From: CAYYIS01 sp964470965
GTDB lineage: Bacteria > JAAXHH01 > JABIQT01
Assembly: GCA_964470965.1 (NCBI GenBank)
Contig: CAYYIS010000034.1
Span: 1-60,053, forward strand
Direction: 5' to 3'
DNA length: 60,053 nucleotides
The notes below the pieces were generated by a model that did not search any database, was not told where the DNA came from, and saw only the letters and a list, made by a program, of their open reading frames with translations. The position numbers and the translations under genes were made by a program. Shown one piece after another: positions 1 through 9,422 of the stretch. Within the stretch, counting starts at the first letter, position 1. Each line of letters begins with the position of its first letter.

Positions 1-1
1 T

Positions 2-2668
2 ATTTACCTGTTTACCGCCACCTACCATAGAGACCAGGTCAACCGGATGGACACCGGCATACGACACCTCACCAACCGCCTGCGTGCCGGGCCGTTCGAA
101 GAGGGCATCGCTCGCCAGCTTACGGTGCTTTTGCTCCGGTACGCCACCGACATCCTCTACGTTGCCGCCGTGCCGCAATTTCGGTACGGACCTTCCATGG
201 GGCAGGAGACGCCTTGGACCTGGGGGCAACCGGACTGGGCCTCTGAGCCGGACCCACTGGAGGCACTGTACGGCAAGGGTATGCGCAGATATTCCATAGA
301 CATCCCGTATGTCAGTGAATCGCTCGCGCTGGCCTACGACACAATCTGGCCGTTTCTAAAGAACGATACTCATACCGTTGATAGAGCGCAGGCGCTCGGC
401 GTTAATGTACGGACTCCCGACGATGTGATCGTCATGATCGAAGAGATGCTGGCTGCGCAAGTGCAAAACATAATGGATCGAGGGGGGCACAGCAACCTGC
501 CTCGAGAAAGCATGGGCACCTTGTCTTTGCTCCGGGGACTCGACCGTCCCGACGCCCAGGACGTGATGGACTGGCTCTACGACGAAGGACCCGATCGCAT
601 GCGTGTTTTCGGCATCAATGACTTCTTCCCCGATGGTACTCCGCCTGAAGCCACAGGTGGGTACAACGGCATCCACACAAATGGTCTCTTCGCGCTGGAA
701 CATCACATGAGGCACCTGCGGAAACTACATCCGGACGCTTATCCGGAGTCACGTTATCCTTCACTGGTCGCCGATCCCCGTGCCGCCCGTGTGGCCAGAG
801 AGCCCCATGAGGTAACCATGATAGGCAAGTCCTGGTATCAGTTCGGCGATGGATCAGCCCCAGGCTGCAAGGACGAATTCGGTCCCGGTAGTCGGGAAGA
901 TTCCATCGTACTTAGAGGAGACGTTCTGGTTTCAAGCCGCATCGAACCTGACACACTGGACCGTGCCGCGGAATATACCGACGACCCGGTCGTTAAAGAG
1001 ATGGTGGAAGCTGCGGACGAAGAACGTCACCGCACCATCGGCACCACCATCCACGACGGGGGAGGCATCGCCATCCTCCGCACCCCCGAGACTCCGGAAC
1101 GGGCGGCCCTGGGGATCGTGTACGGAGACACCACCGGTCACCGGCACATGGACCTTCTGGACGTGCAGTTACTGGCGTTTGAGCGACCGTTTCTAACCGA
1201 CTTGGGCTACCCGCAGTCTTGGGCTTCCATAGAGCGCTGGGAGGCACACTGGTCCACCCATAACACGGCCTGGGGTATCGTTCCCGGCGTATCCTCTCAA
1301 CGGATTGCAGGGCGGGGCAAATTGATCCGAACGCTTTTCGTGGATGGCATTCAGATCTTGGAAATAGAAGCGGAACGTTGGGTTGCCGAGGAAGACGATA
1401 CCGGTATTGACCAGGTAGGCGTCATGGTGAGGCGATTCGGACACAGGTGGCGTAAACCGGGCGTCACATTCCGAAGGCTGCTCGCTTTAATCGAAACGGA
1501 CGGTGACGGCATCCTCGTGGTTGATTTGGCGCGCGTTCGGGGGGGGACCGAACACTGGCGCATGTGCCGGGGACTGCAGGGCACGTTCGCATCAAGCGAC
1601 CTAGAATTCACCCCACGCTCCGGCAACGTAGCCGACCCGAAACGACCACGGGGTGACGACGAGTCACTTGCGCATCCGGACTACGCAGGACTTGCCTGGA
1701 TGGACGATGTTTCAGAGACAGAGTGTGCCGGTCAGTGTCGTGGCCGCTGGCAATCGCGTGAGGCCGGAGTGTATCTCGACCTGTATCAGACAGGCGTCTC
1801 CTCGGATACCACCCTGATAAGCGCCCGGGCGACCGCCACCATGGGGGCGCCGGAGGAATCCCGCTATGCCTACCGCACCCTGCTCTGGCGTCGGCAACCT
1901 AAAAATTCGGATGATACCACATCCGTGGATATCGTCATGGAACCGCGCGTCGGAGAAGCCACAGTGGATAAGGTGCGTGGAATTCCGGTTACGGAAGGAG
2001 ACTGCACCGGTTCCGGGATTGCGCTAAGCACAAAAGCCGGAAAATCCATTGCCATTTACTGGGCGCCTGAGAACGGAAACAGGGAATCCACCTTCGAAGA
2101 CGGTACCGTATTGCGGGGGGGGCTGGGCGTTTTCTCCAATGGTACTGCCATCCTGTGCGGAGATTCGGTGCTCAGCCGGGAGGGCACAACCCATCGGGGT
2201 CTGGGAACGAAAACGGGTAGGATCAGTGCTCTTAATCGCGAGGAACGGAAAATAGAAGTCTCTGGACTGGTAGGTGTCGAAGCCGGCGACCGTGTCCGAA
2301 TTAATCCGAACGGCCGAGGGCACAACTATGAGGTCGAAGCTGTAGAATCCCTGGAAAACGGGGCTATGCGTCTCATCCTCGATGTCACCTCGCTCTTGGG
2401 TCGAGCGCCGGTAGTGGCTGTCAATGGGGATAAGATCGACCTGGGCATGAGCATTACCGCCCGTACGGGTAACCTCAACCAGACGAGATTGCTGATGGAA
2501 AATACCCATGCTGCTATTTCTGACGCGGTGAATCCGAATCGAGAATCTACGATTGTGTGGGTGGAGAATGCGGCAGCCGTAGCCGGACTGGCGACAGGTG
2601 ATTGGTTAGACGTAGTGGATTATGTGGTCGGGGATGAGGTGGTTTTTGAACCGGTTGTCGTCAGATGA
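2..2668 (+). CDS. Heparinase II/III-like protein, 5' end outside window
   Basis: The frame is open from base 2, so the gene probably starts upstream of the window; the first internal ATG is at 47. The visible part is about 888 codons. It resembles heparinase II/III-type polysaccharide lyases: a helical N-terminal half (toroid-like) followed by a beta-rich half that begins around the GDTTGHRHMDLLDVQ stretch (about residue 370 counted from base 47). Such enzymes cleave uronate-containing polysaccharides by beta-elimination, usually in the periplasm. I cannot verify the catalytic residues, and no signal peptide can be judged because the start is missing. The last ~49 bases overlap the 3' end of the convergent FkbM gene. 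The family call is by general resemblance; a non-lyase member of the same fold is possible. Confidence 0.6.
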   Translation: MYLFTATYHRDQVNRMDTGIRHLTNRLRAGPFEEGIARQLTVLLLRYATDILYVAAVPQFRYGPSMGQETPWTWGQPDWASEPDPLEALYGKGMRRYSIDIPYVSESLALAYDTIWPFLKNDTHTVDRAQALGVNVRTPDDVIVMIEEMLAAQVQNIMDRGGHSNLPRESMGTLSLLRGLDRPDAQDVMDWLYDEGPDRMRVFGINDFFPDGTPPEATGGYNGIHTNGLFALEHHMRHLRKLHPDAYPESRYPSLVADPRAARVAREPHEVTMIGKSWYQFGDGSAPGCKDEFGPGSREDSIVLRGDVLVSSRIEPDTLDRAAEYTDDPVVKEMVEAADEERHRTIGTTIHDGGGIAILRTPETPERAALGIVYGDTTGHRHMDLLDVQLLAFERPFLTDLGYPQSWASIERWEAHWSTHNTAWGIVPGVSSQRIAGRGKLIRTLFVDGIQILEIEAERWVAEEDDTGIDQVGVMVRRFGHRWRKPGVTFRRLLALIETDGDGILVVDLARVRGGTEHWRMCRGLQGTFASSDLEFTPRSGNVADPKRPRGDDESLAHPDYAGLAWMDDVSETECAGQCRGRWQSREAGVYLDLYQTGVSSDTTLISARATATMGAPEESRYAYRTLLWRRQPKNSDDTTSVDIVMEPRVGEATVDKVRGIPVTEGDCTGSGIALSTKAGKSIAIYWAPENGNRESTFEDGTVLRGGLGVFSNGTAILCGDSVLSREGTTHRGLGTKTGRISALNREERKIEVSGLVGVEAGDRVRINPNGRGHNYEVEAVESLENGAMRLILDVTSLLGRAPVVAVNGDKIDLGMSITARTGNLNQTRLLMENTHAAISDAVNPNRESTIVWVENAAAVAGLATGDWLDVVDYVVGDEVVFEPVVVR

Positions 2669-3405
2669 GACCGGGTTTCCATCAAAGAGTTCTTCACAAA
2701 CGTGTAATCGCATTTGGGTTTCAGGGCCACGAGCGTATAGCCGTATTCCCGGATCCGTGAGACGGACTCCCTAATCCGCTCCTCATACCCTTCATATTTT
2801 TTGCTGTGCAGTTCATCGTACTCGACAAATATAATGCCGATATCCAGCCGATCCTCGATGATAGACTCGATCACTTTATATTCAGCTCCTTCGATATCCA
2901 GCTTCAGCACATCGATTCTTGTATGTCCCAGCTCTTTCATGATCGATGACAGCCGCTTGCATTCCGCTTCTATGTAGTGCACTGTCTTGTGCAGATTCGT
3001 AATGGAAAATGAGGTGCTGTTCGGATTGGAATGGGCATACAGTTTTACGGTCTCATCTTTATCCCACAGACCGATGTCGGAGTAATTAAAAGCCTCAACA
3101 GAACCAGCGTGTTTCTCTACATGCGCCTTTGCCCTGGGCATCGGGTCGAATGCATAGACCTGGCAGCCGAACCGGCTGATCAAACCCAGATCAAACGTAA
3201 TATCCTCACCCACACCTACACAGTAGCAAACAGACTCACCATCGATCAGATCGACAGGCGTTATCCATCCACCATACTCCGTACCTATTTTTTCCAGATT
3301 TGGAATGGCGTATATTTTTTGACCGGTGAGGATGTCCTTACTCAGAAACTTGGCACAGCAGGCGATCGTCAACCACTCGAATAAAGATCGGATATTATGT
3401 AACAT
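2620..3405 (-). CDS. FkbM family SAM-dependent methyltransferase
   Basis: The 261-residue protein has the FkbM pattern: a glycine-rich SAM-binding stretch (CVGVGEDITFDLGL, about residues 62-75), an acidic strand end (YAFDPMP, about 84-90) and the hallmark DVLKLDIEGAEY motif (about 164-175). FkbM enzymes O-methylate sugars or polyketides, which fits the two glycosyltransferases a few kb away. It follows the GNAT gene on the minus strand after 27 bp and is probably co-transcribed from the promoter at 4101-4129. No strong ribosome site precedes the ATG. The C-terminal tail (rich in Thr and Ser) is unlike the rest and lies over the 3' end of the heparinase-like gene, so the tail may have been gained by loss of an earlier stop. 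Confidence 0.8.
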   Translation of the reverse strand: MLHNIRSLFEWLTIACCAKFLSKDILTGQKIYAIPNLEKIGTEYGGWITPVDLIDGESVCYCVGVGEDITFDLGLISRFGCQVYAFDPMPRAKAHVEKHAGSVEAFNYSDIGLWDKDETVKLYAHSNPNSTSFSITNLHKTVHYIEAECKRLSSIMKELGHTRIDVLKLDIEGAEYKVIESIIEDRLDIGIIFVEYDELHSKKYEGYEERIRESVSRIREYGYTLVALKPKCDYTFVKNSLMETRSHLTTTGSKTTSSPTT

Positions 3406-3432
3406 GTTCGGCGCGGCGGCCTTAATCCTTTC

Positions 3433-4014
3433 TTAGTCCAAGCCGTGGAATTCTTCGTCGCGTAGGGCATAGGAAAGAATGACCAGGTCGTGCATGTCTC
3501 CGGAAAGATCGCGCACGTAACCGGGAAGAACGGCTCGCTGCGTGAAACCTGCGTTTTCGCACATCCGTATAGCACCGGCCTGATTGGTCATACATTCGGA
3601 AACCACCTGTTCGACGGAACCGGTGTGCAACGCGATTTCGATCATCTCCTTCATCACTATGGCGGCAATGCCACGCCGCCTGTAGTCGGGGTGGACTGCG
3701 ATGCGAACCTTGCCTATGTGGCTCATCCAGCCGCGCCGTTCACGATGCAAAGAACCTTCGCACACGATGCAGTCGCCGACCTCAACTACGATGGGAATAA
3801 CGATATCGTAGTCCATTTCCCTGCACCAACCGTCTATCACGGATCTGTCAGAGACATCATCCCGAAGAAACAGCCGGTCTTCCCTGGGGATGCCCTGGAA
3901 AAACGTGTATAGAAGATCCGCATCGTCTGAAGTCAAAAGGCGGACGATGCAAGTTGTACCGTCATTTAGTGTTCCTTCTTTGGGAAACTCATCTTCCAGA
4001 ATTTCATCCATCAT
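3433..4014 (-). CDS. GNAT family N-acetyltransferase
   Basis: GNAT acetyltransferases move an acetyl group from acetyl-CoA to an amine. The protein (193 aa) has the GNAT core: strand and acetyl-CoA loop at VHPDYRRRGIAAIVMKEM (R/Q-x-x-G-x-A pattern), then ECMTNQAGAIRMCENAGF, typical of the C-terminal half. The N-terminal half (DGTTCIVRLLTSDDADLLYTFF) resembles the Pat/YfiQ-type GNAT domain. An in-frame ATG lies upstream at 4032, but GAGGAGG at 4023-4029 sits inside that extension and is 8 nt before the ATG at 4014, so 4014 is the likely start. A strong promoter lies upstream at 4101-4129. First gene of a two-gene unit with the FkbM methyltransferase. Substrate unknown. Confidence 0.8.
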   Translation of the reverse strand: MMDEILEDEFPKEGTLNDGTTCIVRLLTSDDADLLYTFFQGIPREDRLFLRDDVSDRSVIDGWCREMDYDIVIPIVVEVGDCIVCEGSLHRERRGWMSHIGKVRIAVHPDYRRRGIAAIVMKEMIEIALHTGSVEQVVSECMTNQAGAIRMCENAGFTQRAVLPGYVRDLSGDMHDLVILSYALRDEEFHGLD

Positions 4015-4100
4015 AACGCAAACCTCCTCCATTTGGTAGGGGCGATTGAGATGGTGTCATCTGTTGGCAAAGTCGTTTTGGGTAACCGTTGTGGAACCCA

Positions 4101-4129
4101 AATATAGAAAATCAACGGTTCGGTGTCAA
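4101..4129 (-). promoter_or_regulatory. Sigma-70-type promoter for the GNAT-FkbM unit
   Basis: On the minus strand TTGACA (4129-4124) is followed by a 17 bp spacer and TATATT (4106-4101). The transcript would start about 80 bases before the GNAT start codon. Confidence 0.75.
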
Positions 4130-4133
4130 TCGA

Positions 4134-4364
4134 TCAGTATAAATAAAACGTGTCCCAAAAGACTGGTCGGCGAACGGGTACATCATACATCCTGACCCTG
4201 GAGGAACCATGCTGCAGGTGCCAATCACGCCGTATCAGCCTGCGGACGCGGATCGGAACGTTGTCGTCCAGCCTGCAATCACAAGGATAGTGTTCACCTT
4301 CGGCCCCTTCGATCCATACCGGACTTAATCCATAAGACTTCGTTGCTGAAAACAGGCCAATCAC
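4134..4364 (-). CDS. Possible small ORF or gene remnant, 76 aa
   Basis: An open frame of 76 codons with aromatic, Arg- and Cys-bearing sequence (VWIEGAEGEHYPCDC; RRDWHLQHGSSR). No family recognised, no clear ribosome site, and its 3' end abuts the promoter of the GNAT gene. It may be a small real gene, a remnant, or chance. The stretch 4015-4483 otherwise contains only two promoters. Confidence 0.2.
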   Translation of the reverse strand: MIGLFSATKSYGLSPVWIEGAEGEHYPCDCRLDDNVPIRVRRLIRRDWHLQHGSSRVRMYDVPVRRPVFWDTFYLY

Positions 4365-4398
4365 CCTTTTCGGTCAATGTCGGCACGAAGGATCGCGC

Positions 4399-4427
4399 TT
4401 GACTTTGTTTTAGCGTGTTGTTTTATA
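4399..4427 (+). promoter_or_regulatory. Sigma-70-type promoter for the TIM-barrel gene
   Basis: TTGACT (4399-4404), 17 bp spacer, TTTATA (4422-4427), about 55 bases before the start of the downstream sugar-isomerase-like gene. Confidence 0.6.
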
Positions 4428-4483
4428 CATAAACGGTAATTTTTCTAAAGGATAACCACGTTTCCAAATTCAAGGATTTAACG

Positions 4484-5347
4484 ATGCGTCTCGGTGTTGT
4501 AGGGTACATCCCCGGTGATCCGAGGTTGATCACGAAAGATCATCTCGACTGCGTTAAGTCGGTCGGGTTCAGCAGTGCTAATTTCCACGGTCCCGGAGAT
4601 CAACTGGGCGACGTTACCACCACGGACTGCCATCGTGTTAAAGGATTGTATGCGGATGCAGGGCTTGAGTTGACACAATTCGGGATCGGTTACAAAGAAT
4701 GCCTTTTCGATCCGGACGAGGCAGTCCGGGACCGGGTGGTTGGTTTCATCAACCGGGGTATCGAGGTCGGCCGCGAGCTGAAGGCAGACATGACGTTGAT
4801 CCGAACCGGCAGTCTTAATCCTTCCGGTTCATACAACCCTACGCCCCGGAACCACGAACCGGGACGGAAGGAGCAGCTCGTGGAAACCCTCAGGCGCATC
4901 GCGGAAAAGGCGCAGGCGGAGGGCATGACCATGGTCATCGAGACACACCTTCTGACGATTATGGGATCACCCGAAATCAACAAAGAGATTATAGATGCGG
5001 TTGGATCGGATCGGATACGGGTGGTTATGGATTTCGTGAATCATTTTCAGAACCTGGACCAGGTTTACGACAGCACGGCCCGGATCAATCGTATCTTTGA
5101 TTTAATGGGGCCGATCGCTCCGGTGGGTCACTTCAAGGACATCCGGATCTCCAGCGGTCTGGTACTCCATATCGACGAGGAAATTCCCGGCAAGGGCGTC
5201 CTGGACCTGGCCACTGCTCTGCGTCGCTGGGAATGTATTTACCCGGACGGCTACATGCTGATCGAACACCTGGCCGAAGACAAAATCCCTTTGGCCACAA
5301 AAAATACTAGGCGCATCGCCCAAGAAGCGGGTGTCGAGATTCACTGA
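4484..5347 (+). CDS. Xylose-isomerase-like TIM barrel (sugar phosphate isomerase/epimerase family)
   Basis: The 287 aa protein has the AP-endonuclease-2/xylose-isomerase-like layout: N-terminal strand MRLGVVGYIPGD, a central metal-site Glu in MTMVIETHLL (about residue 150), an Asp in RVVMDFVNHF (about 181), a His/Lys strand at PVGHFKDIRIS (about 212) and a final Glu in YMLIEHLAED (about 262). These acidic and His positions are where the family binds a divalent metal. Members isomerise or epimerise sugars, inositols or related keto acids; the substrate cannot be told. Own promoter at 4399-4427. Two more members of this superfamily occur at 45121 and 48196. Confidence 0.75.
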   Translation: MRLGVVGYIPGDPRLITKDHLDCVKSVGFSSANFHGPGDQLGDVTTTDCHRVKGLYADAGLELTQFGIGYKECLFDPDEAVRDRVVGFINRGIEVGRELKADMTLIRTGSLNPSGSYNPTPRNHEPGRKEQLVETLRRIAEKAQAEGMTMVIETHLLTIMGSPEINKEIIDAVGSDRIRVVMDFVNHFQNLDQVYDSTARINRIFDLMGPIAPVGHFKDIRISSGLVLHIDEEIPGKGVLDLATALRRWECIYPDGYMLIEHLAEDKIPLATKNTRRIAQEAGVEIH

Positions 5348-5427
5348 CAGAGATTGACGGATCTCCCCTTAATCACGATTGGACATCAGATAACTGCGCC
5401 AAAAAACACTATCCGCCAATTAATCCA

Positions 5428-6705
5428 ATGTCAACTCTCAGAAACGTACTGATCCTCTCATATTATTTCCCGCCTATGGGCCTCGGCGGCGTCCAACGGG
5501 TTCAGAAATTCGTGAAGTATTTACCACTTTTTGGGTGGCGGCCTATCGTGGTAACCGTAAAGGATGTTAAGTATTACGGTAGGGACGAATCGTTACTCCG
5601 GGAATTGCCACCGGAAGCACTGGTGTACCGCACGGGATCGTATGACCCTCTGCGTGTGGCACATCGGGTGGGAGTGCAGGCAGGCGAAGGAAAAACGGGC
5701 AAAGGTGTCCGAAAATTTGCGAAATGGTTGCTGTTTCCGGACAACCAGATCCCCTGGGTCCCGTTTGCAGTAAAGTGTGCTAAAGATATCATTCGAGAGC
5801 ATCAGATCGATGCGCTGTTTTCAACCTTCCCTCCGGGTTCCGCCCACTTGGCTGGTTACATGGTCCACCGGTCCTCCGGAATCCCCTGGGTAGTCGACTA
5901 CAGGGACAGCTGGCTCGACGGCGAGTTCAGCCGGCCTGCCAGTAATATTCATTATGCAATGATGAAGAACCTGAATCTTAAATTCACCCGGCGTGCAAAT
6001 CATATCACAGCGGTGACCAGCCACATCGCCGGCCAGTTATCGGATCTTCGGGGCGACAATGGGGATACCTCCGTTATCTCAAACGGATATGACCCTGAGG
6101 ATTTCCAAGGGTTGGACGAACCGCCCCCGGATGATCGGTTTACGCTCACCTACTGCGGAACCCTTAACGAAGCTCGTCATCCTGGGCCGTTACTGGAGAG
6201 CATCAGGCACCTGCTCGACCAGTATCCGGAGATGTCAGACCATCTACATATTAAACTGGTCGGCGCTTCAATCGATCTTGACGTTGATGGATTGATTGAC
6301 TATTATCGTCTACCGAATGTCGTAACCCGGCTAGGGTATCTGCCGCATCGGGAGGCCCTTGCGCATCTGGCTGCTTCAGACGCTGTTTTGTTGTTGGTTA
6401 CATCGGAACCTTCCAGAGCCTTCGGAGTACCCACTGGAAAGTTTTACGAGTGCGCGGCTACCGGACGCCCGATATTGGCCATTACGACTGACGGCAGCGG
6501 CCTTGCTTGGCTAAAGAAAACAGGACGAGGTTTTATCGTTTCGCCTCGTGATACGAGAGGCATCTCGAACGTTATCGGATCCTGGATCCGGCAACACGCC
6601 GAAGGGATCCTTCCGGCATATGGAGTAACGGACACAGAGGCTTTCAGCCGCCCTAACCTTACCGGTCAGCTCGCACGGATACTGGACCATGTCAGCAGCA
6701 CATAA
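5428..6705 (+). CDS. Glycosyltransferase family 4-like
   Basis: The 425 aa protein is a GT-B fold glycosyltransferase: N-terminal ILSYYFPPMGLGGVQRV loop (nucleotide-sugar GT4 hallmark), a middle GDTSVISNGYDPEDF linker and a C-terminal donor-binding domain with YCGTLNEARHPGPL and FGVPTGKFYECAATGRPIL (the E-x7-E-like region at about residues 335-355). It probably transfers a sugar to a cell-surface glycan at the inner membrane. Its 3' end overlaps the downstream family 2 glycosyltransferase by 17 bp, so the two are translationally coupled and probably act on the same glycan. Donor and acceptor unknown. Confidence 0.85.
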   Translation: MSTLRNVLILSYYFPPMGLGGVQRVQKFVKYLPLFGWRPIVVTVKDVKYYGRDESLLRELPPEALVYRTGSYDPLRVAHRVGVQAGEGKTGKGVRKFAKWLLFPDNQIPWVPFAVKCAKDIIREHQIDALFSTFPPGSAHLAGYMVHRSSGIPWVVDYRDSWLDGEFSRPASNIHYAMMKNLNLKFTRRANHITAVTSHIAGQLSDLRGDNGDTSVISNGYDPEDFQGLDEPPPDDRFTLTYCGTLNEARHPGPLLESIRHLLDQYPEMSDHLHIKLVGASIDLDVDGLIDYYRLPNVVTRLGYLPHREALAHLAASDAVLLLVTSEPSRAFGVPTGKFYECAATGRPILAITTDGSGLAWLKKTGRGFIVSPRDTRGISNVIGSWIRQHAEGILPAYGVTDTEAFSRPNLTGQLARILDHVSST

Positions 6706-7639
6706 CACTACACTGGAGCCTCGAATCCGGCCCGGTCAAATACCAGATGCAAAGGTCCACGACGACACCATGGATCTTTCTGTGGTGATCGTAATCTGGA
6801 ACAGTCGGGAGTACATCGAAGAATGTCTTGACGGTGTCTACGCGGCTGCCGGGAACCGTGACATCGAGGTACTGGTGATCGACAACGCCTCCACCGACGG
6901 CGGTGCGGAGTTGATACTCCGATGTTATCCAGACGTCCGGCTGACCGTGAACGATCGCAACAGGGGTTGCTCGGTAGCGTTCAACCAGGGCTTGCAGGCC
7001 AGCAAGGGTAAATATATCCAGATCCTCTGTCCGGATACCATTGTGCAGCCGGCCGCGTTCGACGTAATGATCGATTTCCTCGAGACCCATCCCGGCTCCG
7101 GTGCCGTGGGACCCCGCCTTACTTATCCCGATGGCCGCCACCAACCCTCCTGTCGTACGTTTCCGACCATCACCACTTTAATATGGGAATTCCTGGGCCT
7201 CAGTCGGCTGTTCCCTCGACATCCGGTGTTCGGAAGCTGGCGCATGGGCGACTTCGATCACCGTTCAATGCGAGAAGTGGATCAGCCACGAGGCTCCAGC
7301 CTGATGGTCCGCCGTGAGATACTGGCGGACGTAGGCCTTTGGGACGAAGACCTCGAGATGTTCTTCAACGATGTGGACTGGTGTCTCCGCATGAATCGGC
7401 ATGGATGGAAGATCTATTTTCTGCCGAACGCCTCGATGGTCCATTACGGCGGCGGCAGTGTAAATAAAGTACGCCCCCGTATGATTCTGCAGTCCCACCA
7501 ATGCTGCTACAGGTTCTTCAGGAAATACCAGAAAGGGATCGGTAACCGCATAGCTATAAAAGCGTTAGGACTCGCCCTGCTGGGCAGTGCATGTATTCGG
7601 TATGTGTTAGCCAGAGTAACGACACCACAAATCAGGTAA
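6689..7639 (+). CDS. Glycosyltransferase family 2 (rhamnosyltransferase-like)
   Basis: GT-A fold: LSVVIVIWNSREYIEECL (about residues 30-47), VLVIDNASTDGG (acidic nucleotide-binding turn), NRGCSVAFNQGL and a DXD-like position at CPDTIVQP. The second half, with FFNDVDWCLRMNRHGWKI followed by VHYGGGSV, is typical of the WbbL/rhamnosyltransferase branch. A hydrophobic C-terminal helix (about 288-307) may attach it to the membrane. The start at 6689 overlaps the upstream GT4 gene; a start at the ATG about 27 codons later, just before the first strand, is also possible and no ribosome site decides it. The 3' end overlaps proS (opposite strand) by 8 bp. Confidence 0.85.
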   Translation: MSAAHNTTLEPRIRPGQIPDAKVHDDTMDLSVVIVIWNSREYIEECLDGVYAAAGNRDIEVLVIDNASTDGGAELILRCYPDVRLTVNDRNRGCSVAFNQGLQASKGKYIQILCPDTIVQPAAFDVMIDFLETHPGSGAVGPRLTYPDGRHQPSCRTFPTITTLIWEFLGLSRLFPRHPVFGSWRMGDFDHRSMREVDQPRGSSLMVRREILADVGLWDEDLEMFFNDVDWCLRMNRHGWKIYFLPNASMVHYGGGSVNKVRPRMILQSHQCCYRFFRKYQKGIGNRIAIKALGLALLGSACIRYVLARVTTPQIR

Positions 7640-9410
7640 TTGCTTCATCCTTTAAACTATCCAGAATAACCGTCCCCTCCGCATCCAACTCTTTCAGTAC
7701 CGCTTCGACAAAATCACCACTATACGGTATCTCTTTTTTCTCATTCGTACGGCGAACTTTGAGTTCTATTATCCCACGTTTCAACCCCCGGTCCCCAACT
7801 GTCAGTCGTAGTGGAATCCCGATCAGGTCCGCATCATTGAATTTCACACCAGCGCGTTCGTCTCGGTCGTCATACAGGACTTCCAGGCCGCCATGTTTCA
7901 GCCGTTCGTATGCTTCGTCCGCAGCACGGATAACCTCGTCATCACCACCGTCCAGTCTCACCAGCGCAATCTGGAACGGAGCTACGCTGAGGGGCCACTT
8001 GATGCCATGTTTGTCATGGTGGTGCTCGATAACCGTGGCGATCAATCGATCGATACCGATGCCATAGCTCCCCATGATCATCGGATTCGACTGGTTTTTT
8101 TCATCCAGAAACGTAGCGCCCATGGTTTCACTGTATTCGGTTCCCAGTTTGAAGACGTTGCCGACTTCTATGCCCCTGACGGTCCGCAATGAACTTGCAC
8201 AGGAGGGACAAGAGTCGCCATCCTCAACAACGGTTATATCGGCCACCACATCCGCGGTGTAATCCCGTCCGTAATTGACATTCATAATATGATAATCCGT
8301 TTTGTTCGCCCCGGCTACCAGGTTGGGAGACCGGGGAATCAGATCGTCTACCACCACAAGTATACCAGGTCCGCTCACTCCAAAAGGTGACCCGAACCCC
8401 GGTGCGGAACCGATGCCCCGGATCTCATCATCGGTTGCCGGCTTTAGCCGATGTGCATTGATCGCGTTGCTGAGCTTGGTCTCGTTGAGAATCATATCAC
8501 CTCGCACGACGGCAAATATGAATCGTTGCTCGGAGGCGCCGTCAGACTGTGCGACGTCGGCCATGAAAAATACAGCTTTAGCGGTTTGAGATGCCGCGAT
8601 GTCGAGGAATTTCACCAGGGAACCTATGGTCGTGGTACCAGGCGTCTCAATCTCTTCGAGGCACAGGGCACTATCCTTGGGCGGATCGGGTTTACGGGAG
8701 GTCGCCAACTGTCCCTTGGCACGATAATCGCACCGATCGCATAGGATTACGGCATCCACTCCGTCCGGCGCCAGCGCCATGAATGCGTGGGCCGTGGTGT
8801 CGCCCATCATATCGTAACCCCCGCTCACCGCAATTACATCGACGCCACATTGACGGAAGATGTTGAAGTAAGCTTGATAGATTGAGGAATAATAGGTATC
8901 CAGATCGTCACTAGTGGTATGGAACGAATACCCGTCCTTCATGGTGGATTCACGAAGGCGGATCAGCCCACTGCGCGGTTGCGGTTCGTCCCGGAAATTG
9001 GTCTGGATATGGTAGAGCATACGGGGCAACTGGCGGTAGCTTTCGATGAACTGAGCAACGAGGTCCGTCACCACCTCTTCATGGGCCATGCCCAGACACA
9101 TATCCCGACCATTACGATCCTTAAACCGCACGAGGTCGTCGCCGGACCGATCCCACCGGCCGCACTGGCGCCACAGTTCTGCCGGATGGACCACAGGCAT
9201 GGCCACCTCCTGCCCTCCGATGGCATCCATCTCCTGCCTTATAAGTGCCTCGATTCTTCGTTTAATCCGCTGCCCGATCGGCAGATACGCGAAAATGCCG
9301 GCGGCCACCTGTCGCACGAGCCCAGCACGCAGCATCAACTGGCGGCTGCCCAGGTCCGTGTCTGTGTGTTCTTCCCGTAGGGTTCGAAATACAAACTGCG
9401 TCATCCTCAT
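7632..9410 (-). CDS. proS: Prolyl-tRNA synthetase, bacterial type with editing domain
   Basis: Charges tRNA-Pro with proline in the cytoplasm. The 592 aa length fits the bacterial type. Order: class II catalytic core with motif 1 (PIGQRIKRRIEALIRQEM), the MAHEE segment and motif 2 region (FRDEPQPRSGLIRLRES), the inserted Ala-tRNA-Pro editing domain (about 215-400, with VRGDMILNETKL), motif 3 (MGSYGIGIDRL) and a C-terminal anticodon-binding domain. Variation: the usual PTHEE reads MAHEE and RPRFG...REF reads QPRSG...RES. Start ATG has AGAGGA 8 nt upstream. It follows the PHP gene by 12 bp on the minus strand and converges on the GT2 gene. Confidence 0.95.
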   Translation of the reverse strand: MRMTQFVFRTLREEHTDTDLGSRQLMLRAGLVRQVAAGIFAYLPIGQRIKRRIEALIRQEMDAIGGQEVAMPVVHPAELWRQCGRWDRSGDDLVRFKDRNGRDMCLGMAHEEVVTDLVAQFIESYRQLPRMLYHIQTNFRDEPQPRSGLIRLRESTMKDGYSFHTTSDDLDTYYSSIYQAYFNIFRQCGVDVIAVSGGYDMMGDTTAHAFMALAPDGVDAVILCDRCDYRAKGQLATSRKPDPPKDSALCLEEIETPGTTTIGSLVKFLDIAASQTAKAVFFMADVAQSDGASEQRFIFAVVRGDMILNETKLSNAINAHRLKPATDDEIRGIGSAPGFGSPFGVSGPGILVVVDDLIPRSPNLVAGANKTDYHIMNVNYGRDYTADVVADITVVEDGDSCPSCASSLRTVRGIEVGNVFKLGTEYSETMGATFLDEKNQSNPMIMGSYGIGIDRLIATVIEHHHDKHGIKWPLSVAPFQIALVRLDGGDDEVIRAADEAYERLKHGGLEVLYDDRDERAGVKFNDADLIGIPLRLTVGDRGLKRGIIELKVRRTNEKKEIPYSGDFVEAVLKELDAEGTVILDSLKDEAIT

Positions 9411-9422
9411 ACATCAGTCCTC

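Noticed and set aside
4191..4215. GGAACCAT...TGCAGGTGCCA also present in similar form near 56251-56270
   Set aside because: Only about 20 bases agree and the flanks differ; too short to call a dispersed repeat.
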